From NCBI GenBank assembly GCA_019348435.1, contig JAHWJM010000184.1, positions 1 to 5,737 of the forward strand: a DNA stretch of 5,737 nt. The letters are read 5' to 3'. The notes below the pieces were generated by a model. That model worked only from the letters and a program-made list of their open reading frames with translations, was not told the origin of the DNA and ran no database searches. This DNA is from Actinomycetota bacterium (lineage in GTDB: Bacteria > Actinomycetota > Thermoleophilia > Solirubrobacterales > Solirubrobacteraceae). Shown one piece after another: positions 1 to 4,958 of this stretch; the stretch's first letter is position 1; the number at the start of each line of letters is the position of its first letter. A program made the position numbers and the translations under genes.

Positions 1-617
1 TCGGCGCACAGTACGGGCGCGGCCACTCGGCAGGCGAGGACGCATCCGGCTACCTCGAGGAGGATGGGGTGCCGGAGGGCTCGACGACCGAGACCTTCGC
101 GGCCCTGAGGCTCGAGGTCGACAACTGGCGTTGGGCCGGTGTCCCCTTCTACCTGCGCACCGGCAAGCGCCTGGCGCGCAAGGTCACCGAGATCGCGGTC
201 ACGCTCAAGCCCGTGCCGCACGTCGCGTTTCAGGGGCCGCAGATGTCGACCGGCGTGCGTCCCAACGTCCTCGTCCTCACCGTGCAGCCCAACGAGGGCG
301 TGTCGCTGTCGATCGGCGCGAAGATCCCCGGCACGCGGATGGCGATCCGCACCGTGAACATGGAGTTCCTCTACGGGACAGCGTTCCTGTCGGAGTCGCC
401 GGAGGCCTACGAGCGGCTCATCATCGACGCCATGCGCGGCGACGCGACGCTCTTCACCCGCAACGACGAGGTCGAGGCGCAGTGGCGCATCGTCGACCCG
501 ATCATCAAGGCGTGGGAGGCGGAGTCGGGGCAGCTCGCGCAGTATCCCGCGGGCACACAGGGCCCGGAGGAGGCGGAGAACCTGCTGATCGGCGAGGCGC
601 GCTGGCGGATGATCTGA
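1..617 (+). CDS. zwf: Glucose-6-phosphate 1-dehydrogenase, C-terminal part (5' end outside window)
   Basis: This enzyme oxidises glucose-6-phosphate to 6-phosphogluconolactone with reduction of NADP+, the first step of the cytosolic oxidative pentose phosphate pathway. The reading frame enters at base 3 and is open to the TGA at 615-617, giving 204 residues, about the last 40% of a usual ~490-515 residue G6PDH. Family landmarks in order are GAQYGRG (nt 3-23), STTETFAALRLE, DNWRWAGVPFYLRTGK (ending at nt 167; the RTGK lysine belongs to the substrate site), KPVPHVAF, and the closing pattern W-R-I-V-D-P-I followed by YPAGTQGPEEAENLL. The GTG at 69 is an internal valine, not a start, because family homology continues upstream of it. 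The gene is followed 19 nt later by opcA, whose product acts on this enzyme, so co-transcription is likely. The N-terminal dinucleotide-binding region and the catalytic histidine lie outside the window. Identity is very secure. Confidence 0.96.
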   Translation, partial: GAQYGRGHSAGEDASGYLEEDGVPEGSTTETFAALRLEVDNWRWAGVPFYLRTGKRLARKVTEIAVTLKPVPHVAFQGPQMSTGVRPNVLVLTVQPNEGVSLSIGAKIPGTRMAIRTVNMEFLYGTAFLSESPEAYERLIIDAMRGDATLFTRNDEVEAQWRIVDPIIKAWEAESGQLAQYPAGTQGPEEAENLLIGEARWRMI

Positions 618-640
618 TGGCTCGCCCGGTGTATCCGTGA
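617..640 (+). other. Possible 7-codon coupling mini-ORF between zwf and opcA
   Basis: The sequence reads ATG GCT CGC CCG GTG TAT CCG TGA (peptide MARPVYP). Its ATG overlaps the zwf stop as TGATG (615-619), and its TGA overlaps the opcA start as GTGA (637-640). This is seen directly. That ribosomes use it to pass from zwf to opcA by termination and re-initiation is inference, made because opcA has no clear Shine-Dalgarno sequence. It could equally be chance in a 19-nt gap. Confidence 0.25.
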
Positions 641-1740
641 CCACCGACGCCGTCTGGCGCGAGCAGGACACCTCGCCGAGCGCGATCGAAGGCGCGCTGC
701 GGCGGCTCGTCGCCCAGTGCCACGCGACGGCCGAGCACTGCGTCCCCGCCCGCACGCTGAACCTCGTCTGCGTCGTCGAGCGCGAGTGGAGCGGCGAGAT
801 CGCCAACCGGCTGCGCCGTGTCGGGCGCTACCACGCCTCGCGCACCGTCGTCTGCGCGGTCGAGGCGAACCGGTCGACGATCGACGCGCAGGCGACGATC
901 ACGATCGAGGGTGATCCGCGGCCGGGCGAGTTCGCTGCGATGCGCGAGCTGGTCGTCGTCGACGTCGGCGAGCGCCACCTGCGCGATCTGGACACGATCG
1001 TCGACCCGCTCGTCGTGACCGACCTTCCGACGGTTGTCTGGTCGCCGCACGGCCATGCGCAGGCCGTCGACGCGCTGACGACTGGTCGCGCCGGCGGGGA
1101 CCCGCTGGCCCAGGTCGTGCTGCTCGACGCCGTCGATGCGCCCGACGTCGCCGCCGCGCTGGAGCGCGACTGCCAGCTCGCCGAGCGCGGCGAGGTCGTC
1201 GATCTGGCCTGGCTGCGCTGCACCCCGTGGCGCGAGCGCCTGGCCGCCGCGTACGACCCGCCGGTGCGGCGCCCCGAGCTGCACGCCCTCTCCAAGCTGT
1301 CGGTGCGTTACCGTCAGGACTCGCTCGTGTCGGCGCTGCTGTTGACCGGCTGGATGTGCTCTCGGCTGGGCTGGCGCGCGGAGTGCCTGAACCGCGACGG
1401 CGACCTGCTGCGCGGACGCGCGCGCACGCGTGGCGGCGAGGTCGAGCTACGCCTGGAGCCCGTCGGCGACATGAGCGTGCCCGGCCTTTCCGGCGTCGAG
1501 CTGCGCTCGGACCTCGGCGGGGGCACGCTGCTGGCGCTCGAGCGCGGGATGGGCGGGCTGACCGCGCGCCGCCGCGAGGCGCCCCCGCGCCGCGACGACG
1601 ACGTCATCGAGCACGTCTGGACGGTGCTCGGCGCCTCCCGCGGCGAGCCCGGCATCCTCGGCGAGGGGATCCGCCACGCGCTCATGCGCGACCCGACGTT
1701 CAAGCCGGCGCTGGCGGCGGCGCGGCGGCTGCTGGCGTGA
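637..1740 (+). CDS. opcA: Glucose-6-phosphate dehydrogenase assembly protein OpcA
   Basis: OpcA is a non-catalytic partner that promotes assembly and activity of G6PDH, known from actinobacteria and cyanobacteria. The 367-residue product has the family's conserved segments: DLPTVVW (129-135) after an alpha/beta N-terminal domain, DLAWLRCTPWRE (189-200), and SLVSALLLTGWMCSRLGW (229-246), followed by a beta-rich C-terminal domain with alternating Arg/Glu/Leu strands (260-315). The length is somewhat above the roughly 300-350 residues I expect for actinobacterial members. GTG 637 is the only plausible start near the 5' end, because the frame is closed by a TGA at 610-612 and no other start codon lies between. 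No clear Shine-Dalgarno precedes it, so translation is probably coupled to zwf. Its stop overlaps the pgl start as TGATG (1738-1742). The gene order zwf-opcA-pgl is the standard actinobacterial arrangement and independently supports the call. Confidence 0.93.
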   Translation: MTTDAVWREQDTSPSAIEGALRRLVAQCHATAEHCVPARTLNLVCVVEREWSGEIANRLRRVGRYHASRTVVCAVEANRSTIDAQATITIEGDPRPGEFAAMRELVVVDVGERHLRDLDTIVDPLVVTDLPTVVWSPHGHAQAVDALTTGRAGGDPLAQVVLLDAVDAPDVAAALERDCQLAERGEVVDLAWLRCTPWRERLAAAYDPPVRRPELHALSKLSVRYRQDSLVSALLLTGWMCSRLGWRAECLNRDGDLLRGRARTRGGEVELRLEPVGDMSVPGLSGVELRSDLGGGTLLALERGMGGLTARRREAPPRRDDDVIEHVWTVLGASRGEPGILGEGIRHALMRDPTFKPALAAARRLLA

Positions 1741-2465
1741 TGGGCACCGGCGCCGACCCGGGCGCAGCACGGCCACGTGTGGTCGTGCTCGAGGACCCCG
1801 AGGCCGTCGCCCGCCACGCCGCCGACGCGGTCGCGGCCGCGATCGCCGACGCACGCCGCGAGAACCGCGAGCTGCACGTCGCGCTGGCGGGCGGATCGAC
1901 GCCGCAGCGCGCCTACGAGCTGCTCGCCGAGGTCGAGGGAGCATGGGACCACGTCCACCTCTGGCTCGGCGACGAGCGCTGCGTGCCCGAGGATGACCCG
2001 GAGGCCAACGTGCGCATGGTGCGCGAGTCGCTCCTCGCGCCGGCGCGCGCGGAGCCGCCGGTGCTGCACGTCGTGCCGTCGCCCGAAGTTCCCGAGGACG
2101 CCGCCTGGCTCTACGGCCGCGAGGTGCTCGAGCACATGCCCGACGCCGTCTTCGACATCGTCCTGCTCGGGATGGGTCCCGACGGGCACACGTGCTCGCT
2201 GTTTCCCGGCCACCCCGGGCTTCGGGTGTGCGAGGCGCCGGTCGCGCCGATCCGCGACTCGCCCAAGCCGCCGCCCGAGCGCGTGACGATCACGCTGCCG
2301 GTCGTGCGGCGCGCGCGCTTCACGCTGCTGCTGACGACGGGTGAGGAGAAGCGCGAGTCGCTCTCGCGCGCGCTGGCGGGCGATACGTCGATCCCGATCG
2401 CGCTGCTCGGCGACGGCGTCGACGAGGTGGCGTGCGACGCGGCGGCAGCGCCCGACGGCCGCTGA
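1740..2465 (+). CDS. pgl: 6-phosphogluconolactonase
   Basis: This cytosolic enzyme hydrolyses 6-phosphogluconolactone to 6-phosphogluconate, the step after G6PDH. The 241-residue product has the usual length of the Pgl/DevB family and its motifs in order: ALAGGSTP (48-55, sugar-phosphate loop), WLGDERCVP (75-83), NVRMVRESLL (90-99), and GMGPDGHTCSLFPG (144-157), whose His150 is the family's catalytic base. TTGEEKRESL and the C-terminal VDEVACDAAAA complete the fold. The segment SIPIALL takes the place of the more usual PAS-x-L, a mild variation. The ATG at 1740 overlaps the opcA stop (TGATG), so coupling is likely. There is no evident Shine-Dalgarno. A later in-frame GTG at 1779 would cut off the first strand and is less likely. 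The TGA stop sits in the loop of a GC-rich hairpin, and a second hairpin follows, suggesting the end of the operon. Confidence 0.95.
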   Translation: MGTGADPGAARPRVVVLEDPEAVARHAADAVAAAIADARRENRELHVALAGGSTPQRAYELLAEVEGAWDHVHLWLGDERCVPEDDPEANVRMVRESLLAPARAEPPVLHVVPSPEVPEDAAWLYGREVLEHMPDAVFDIVLLGMGPDGHTCSLFPGHPGLRVCEAPVAPIRDSPKPPPERVTITLPVVRRARFTLLLTTGEEKRESLSRALAGDTSIPIALLGDGVDEVACDAAAAPDGR

Positions 2466-2471
2466 GCGGCC
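2457..2471 (+). terminator. GC hairpin enclosing the pgl stop codon
   Basis: The arms GGCCGC (2457-2462) and GCGGCC (2466-2471) are perfect reverse complements, and the 3-nt loop is exactly the pgl TGA stop. No T-tract follows, so this is not a classical intrinsic terminator. Many actinobacterial terminators lack one, so a terminating or 3'-end-stabilising role is possible. Treat it as half of a pair with the hairpin at 2484-2505. Confidence 0.3.
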
Positions 2472-2483
2472 CACGCGCTGCTC

Positions 2484-2505
2484 CCGGCGCAGCGCCTGCA
2501 GCCGG
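2484..2505 (+). terminator. Bulged 9-bp hairpin after pgl, candidate U-less terminator
   Basis: The left arm CCGGCGCAG (2484-2492) pairs with CTGC-A-GCCGG (2496-2505) around a 3-nt loop CGC. The stem has nine base pairs with one unpaired A at 2500. It lies between two genes, 19 nt after the pgl stop, which is where a transcription end would be expected. The absence of a T-rich tail lowers confidence; a processing or stability element is the alternative. The rest of the gap to 2554 holds only a weak TTGCGG (2508-2513)/TGAGAT (2531-2536) pair at 17-bp spacing, too poor to call a promoter. Confidence 0.35.
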
Positions 2506-2534
2506 AGTTGCGGCCGCCTCTGGACGGTCATGAG

Positions 2535-2573
2535 ATGATCGCGCCGGCGACGACATGGCCGACAAGCCCCTGA
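2535..2573 (+). other. Possible 12-codon upstream ORF overlapping an alternative start
   Basis: ATG 2535 opens a 12-codon frame (MIAPATTWPTSP) that ends in TGA 2571-2573. This stop overlaps, as TGATG, the ATG at 2573, which is codon 7 of the membrane-protein gene. If it is translated, the membrane protein would start at 2573 rather than 2555. There is no strong Shine-Dalgarno for either, so chance is a realistic explanation. Confidence 0.15.
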
Positions 2574-3646
2574 TGTCCGAGGACGCACCGAAGCGGCGCG
2601 TCACGTTCCCCGATCTCGTCCGGATCCACTTTCGCTGGCGCCAGGCGGTGTGCTACGACTCGAGTGTCAGCGAAGCGGAGCGCGCGAAGCTCGACCGTGA
2701 GTACCACGAGGCGCTGGAGTGCTTCGAGGAGGAGCACGGCAAGCTGATCAACGCCTACTGGTGCGCCGAGGTCGAGAGCGCGGTGGCGCTGACTGCCGGC
2801 AAGCCCAGCAGCGGCTGGATCCGCCGCCTGCTGTCCGTCTCTCCGCGCTTTCACCGCGTCAGCGACTGGGCGACGAAGAACGACCCCGACATCGCCCGCG
2901 CGCTGCATCATTGCGATGAGCTGGCGGTCCGCGCCGGCGAGGTCCTGCGCGGCCGCAGCCGGCGGATCGCCATCCAGCTCGTCATGACGTCGGCCTGTCA
3001 CCTGCTGAGCCTCGTCGACGCGCGCGGCGACGTCGCCCCGCAGGCGCACAAGGCGGCCGTCGCCGCCGAGCTGCGTGAGCTCTCGGAGATCGGGCGCAGC
3101 TACAAGGAGTCGGCCAACGGCGACGCGCAGCTCGTGTACTTCGCGGGCATGGCCCTCGGGATCGCGGGGCTCGTGCTGCTGTACGTCGTGGCGGGCAGCG
3201 TGGTCTACCGCGACGATGTCGAATCCTCGACGATCGTCGGCTGTCTCGTCGCTGGTGCCGTCGGGGCGGTCGTCAGCGTGATCGCCCGCGTCAACAGCGG
3301 CTCCTTCGCGCTCGACGAGGACATCGCGCGCGGCTACACGCTCTTCCTCGGGTCGCTGCGACCGTGGATCGGCTCGATCTTCGGGCTGCTGATCTACTTC
3401 GCCGTGTCCGCGAACATCGTGCAGATCTTCGAGGTCCCCGAGGACGCTACACAGGCGTTCTACTTCTTCTGCGTGATCGCGTTCGCGGCGGGCTTCAGCG
3501 AGCGGTGGGCGCAGGACACGCTGACCGGCGGCTTGAGCGGCCGCGGACGTGGCGTCGCCGACGTCGCCGACGATCCGGTCCCGGCGCAGCTCGACGGCTC
3601 CGGCTCACGTCGCGACACGGCGGTGGCGACCAAGGCCGAGGTCTGA
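2555..3646 (+). CDS. Uncharacterised four-helix membrane protein with large soluble N-terminal region
   Basis: I do not recognise this 363-residue protein and give it no function. Residues 1-190 are hydrophilic and probably helical, with a charged, coiled-coil-like stretch at about 38-66 and no signal peptide. Four hydrophobic segments follow at about 192-215, 226-245, 270-292 and 300-317. Arg/Lys residues lie before helix 1, between helices 2 and 3 (R245, R259, R269) and after helix 4, while the loops 219-225 (RDDVESS) and 293-300 (EVPEDATQ) are acidic. The positive-inside rule therefore predicts both ends in the cytoplasm and two short acidic external loops. Helix 2 is rich in Gly/Ala, and the cores GSLRPWIGSIFG (266-277) and AAGFSERWAQD (311-321) look conserved in style. 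The last ~40 residues are a disordered Gly/Asp/Arg-rich tail. Start ATG 2555 is the first available after an in-frame TGA at 2531; ATG 2573 is the alternative. It lies between the pentose phosphate and ergothioneine genes with gaps on both sides, so it may be its own unit. Confidence 0.85.
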   Translation: MADKPLMSEDAPKRRVTFPDLVRIHFRWRQAVCYDSSVSEAERAKLDREYHEALECFEEEHGKLINAYWCAEVESAVALTAGKPSSGWIRRLLSVSPRFHRVSDWATKNDPDIARALHHCDELAVRAGEVLRGRSRRIAIQLVMTSACHLLSLVDARGDVAPQAHKAAVAAELRELSEIGRSYKESANGDAQLVYFAGMALGIAGLVLLYVVAGSVVYRDDVESSTIVGCLVAGAVGAVVSVIARVNSGSFALDEDIARGYTLFLGSLRPWIGSIFGLLIYFAVSANIVQIFEVPEDATQAFYFFCVIAFAAGFSERWAQDTLTGGLSGRGRGVADVADDPVPAQLDGSGSRRDTAVATKAEV

Positions 3647-3657
3647 CCGTCGGTCAG
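3643..3657. promoter_or_regulatory. Perfect 7-1-7 palindrome over a stop codon; operator or hairpin
   Basis: CTGACCG-T-CGGTCAG is a perfect inverted repeat with a single central base, and it covers the TGA stop (3644-3646) of the membrane-protein gene. Its TGACCG/CGGTCA half-sites resemble operators bound by TetR-family repressors in actinobacteria (resemblance from memory, not searched). As RNA it would form a 6-bp stem with a 3-nt loop, but no T-tract follows. It lies about 175 nt upstream of the preferred egtB start, somewhat far for direct repression unless transcription begins inside the gap. A weaker inverted repeat, GCCGG/CCGGC, follows at 3661-3680. Confidence 0.35.
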
Positions 3658-3702
3658 CGCGCCGGGTCAACCGAACCGGCATCGGCGCCGTATACGAACA
3701 CG

Positions 3703-3798
3703 ATGTCGCGCTTGCCACCCGCTTCCGCGCCGGCCTCGGCCTCGGCCTCGCGTCGTCTGACGAGACCCACGCCGGCGGACCCAGACGTGCGCGCATGA
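3703..3798 (+). other. Possible 31-codon upstream ORF before egtB
   Basis: ATG 3703 opens a 31-residue Ser/Ala/Pro/Arg-rich frame ending in TGA 3796-3798, which overlaps as ATGA the in-frame upstream ATG of egtB at 3795. A TATACG sequence (3691-3696) lies just upstream without a recognisable -35 partner. The low-complexity composition, driven by the CGGCCT repeat, argues that it is not a functional protein. A role as a translated leader is possible but unsupported. Confidence 0.12.
3731..3750. repeat. Short tandem hexamer repeat (CGGCCT)n
   Basis: Three perfect copies of CGGCCT plus two further bases (CG) run through the gap before egtB. It is too short and too simple to be a CRISPR or an origin element. 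It could be prone to slippage, but it lies outside the preferred egtB coding region, so any effect would be on leader length. Confidence 0.6.
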
Positions 3799-3818
3799 TT
3801 GGGCGCAAAGCGGCTGGG

Positions 3819-3824
3819 TACGCT
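3819..3824 (+). promoter_or_regulatory. Candidate -10 element for a near-leaderless egtB transcript
   Basis: TACGCT fits the loose TAnnnT -10 pattern common in actinobacteria and lies nine bases before ATG 3834. A start of transcription at the usual 6-7 nt downstream would give an mRNA with almost no leader, which agrees with the absence of a Shine-Dalgarno before this ATG. The possible -35, TTGGGC (3799-3804), is only 14 bp away, which is short, so the call is weak. Confidence 0.22.
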
Positions 3825-3833
3825 CCGCCTTCG

Positions 3834-4958
3834 ATGGCGGTCGCGGCCCATTCCGATCTCGCCGATGCCCTGCGAGAGGTCCGCGCGCGGACGCTTGCGC
3901 TCGTCGCGCCGCTGGACGCCGCGCAGCTCGCGCGCGTCCAGCATCCGCTCATGAGCCCGCTGGACTGGGACCTCGGCCACATCGCCGCCTACGAGGACCT
4001 CTGGATCGTGCACCGCCACGGCGGCGGCGAGCTGCTGCGCCCCGATCTCGCCCACCTCTACGATGCCTTCGAGACGCCGCGCGCGGTGCGCGGCGAGATC
4101 CTGTTCCTACGCGGTCAGGACGTCTTCGACTACATCGCGGCGGTGCGCGAGCGCGCGCTCGAGGTGCTCGATCACACCGGTCCCGGCGACGGCACCCTGT
4201 TCGAGCTCGTCACGCGCCACGAGGCGCAGCACAACGAGACGATGCGCCAGACGCTGTTTCTCGCAGGGCTTCCGGGCGGCCGCCCCGCCGCCGCGCCGAG
4301 TGGCGTCCGCGGCGCCGTCGCAGCGGATGGGTGGATCGACGTACCGGGCGGCTCGTTCGAGCTCGGCGCGAGCGCAGACGGCTTCGCGTTCGACAACGAG
4401 CGCCCGCGCCACCACGTCGACGTGCCCGGCTTCCGGATCAGGCGCCGGCCCGTCACGAACGCCAGCTGGATGCACTTCTGCGAGGGCGGCGGCTACGAGC
4501 GGCGCGAATGGTGGTCCGACGAGGGCTGGGCGTGGAAAGAGGAGTACGACATCACGCACCCGGAGGGCTGGACGGCGGACGGGCTGCCGCGCGAGCACGC
4601 CGAACAGCCCGTCATGCACGTCTCCTGGTTCGAGGCCGACGCCTTCGCCCGTTCGAGAGGCGCCCGCCTCCCCACCGAAGCCGAGTGGGAGAAGGCGTCG
4701 ACCTCGACTCAGGAGCCGCTCGCACAGGCCGGCGAGGTATGGGAGTGGACCGCATCGCACTTCGGCGGCTATCCCGGCTTCGTCGCGCATCCCTACCGCG
4801 AGTACTCCGAGGTCTTCTTCGGCGAGCGCTACCGCGTCCTGCGCGGCTGCTCATGGGCCACCGAGGCGCGTGTGCGAACACCGACCTTCCGCAACTGGGA
4901 TCTCCCCCAGCGCCGGCAGATCTTCGCCGGCGTCCGACTGGCAAAGGACGTGACGTGA
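3834..4958 (+). CDS. egtB: Hercynine oxygenase EgtB (ergothioneine sulfoxide synthase), compact form
   Basis: EgtB is a cytosolic non-haem iron enzyme that uses O2 to join hercynine to a thiol donor (gamma-glutamylcysteine in mycobacteria), forming the sulfoxide precursor of ergothioneine. The 374-residue product has a DinB-like helical domain (about 8-145) and an FGE-sulfatase domain (about 165-372). His49 (WDLGHI), His129 and His133 (HEAQH) match the iron triad known as H51/H134/H138 in the mycobacterial enzyme. Asp356 and Arg360 in NWDLPQRRQIFAG match its D416/R420, which bind the gamma-glutamyl donor. ATG 3834 is chosen because it leaves the usual ~19 residues before the TLALV segment; ATG 3795 would add 13 poorly conserved residues. 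Between EWEKA (284-288) and EVWEWT (301-306) the protein lacks roughly 40 residues that usually carry a YPWG-type segment, and Cys339 stands where RGGS is usual. EgtD follows with a 4-nt overlap. Confidence 0.93.
   Translation: MAVAAHSDLADALREVRARTLALVAPLDAAQLARVQHPLMSPLDWDLGHIAAYEDLWIVHRHGGGELLRPDLAHLYDAFETPRAVRGEILFLRGQDVFDYIAAVRERALEVLDHTGPGDGTLFELVTRHEAQHNETMRQTLFLAGLPGGRPAAAPSGVRGAVAADGWIDVPGGSFELGASADGFAFDNERPRHHVDVPGFRIRRRPVTNASWMHFCEGGGYERREWWSDEGWAWKEEYDITHPEGWTADGLPREHAEQPVMHVSWFEADAFARSRGARLPTEAEWEKASTSTQEPLAQAGEVWEWTASHFGGYPGFVAHPYREYSEVFFGERYRVLRGCSWATEARVRTPTFRNWDLPQRRQIFAGVRLAKDVT
4943..4948 (+). promoter_or_regulatory. Ribosome binding site for egtD
   Basis: AAAGGA, inside the last codons of egtB, lies six bases before GTG 4955. 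It is the best Shine-Dalgarno match seen before any gene in this window, and it decides the egtD start in favour of the GTG that overlaps the egtB stop. Confidence 0.65.

Noticed and set aside
505..1284. 259-codon open frame on the minus strand
   Set aside because: It is antisense to the end of zwf and the first half of opcA, with no recognisable domain.
1227..1739. Upstream extension of the pgl frame
   Set aside because: This part overlaps opcA in another frame and encodes Arg/Ala-rich sequence with no Pgl similarity. The lactonase homology begins after ATG 1740.
2510..2517. GCGGCCGC palindrome as an operator
   Set aside because: Eight-base GC palindromes are expected by chance in DNA this GC-rich, and it has no second copy or promoter next to it.
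1314..2588. 424-codon open frame on the minus strand
   Set aside because: It runs antisense to opcA and pgl, both firmly identified by motifs. Its Arg-rich, motif-free product is typical of shadow frames in GC-rich DNA.
3554..3571. Two tandem copies of GTCGCCGAC
   Set aside because: They lie within the low-complexity tail of the membrane-protein gene (VADVAD) and need no further explanation.
3731..3750. Hexamer repeat as a possible CRISPR or iteron array
   Set aside because: The units are six bases with no spacers, far too short for either.
3549..3794. Upstream extension of the egtB frame to 3549
   Set aside because: It overlaps the end of the membrane-protein gene and encodes low-complexity sequence. 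EgtB-like sequence begins near ATG 3834.
4671..4740. Reading the short EgtB linker as a frameshift or pseudogene
   Set aside because: The frame is unbroken, both flanks are in the same frame, and the conserved residues continue to the normal C-terminus.
4063..4953. 296-codon + strand frame inside egtB
   Set aside because: Ser/Arg/Thr/Ala-rich composition with no motifs, while the overlapping frame has the full EgtB signature.
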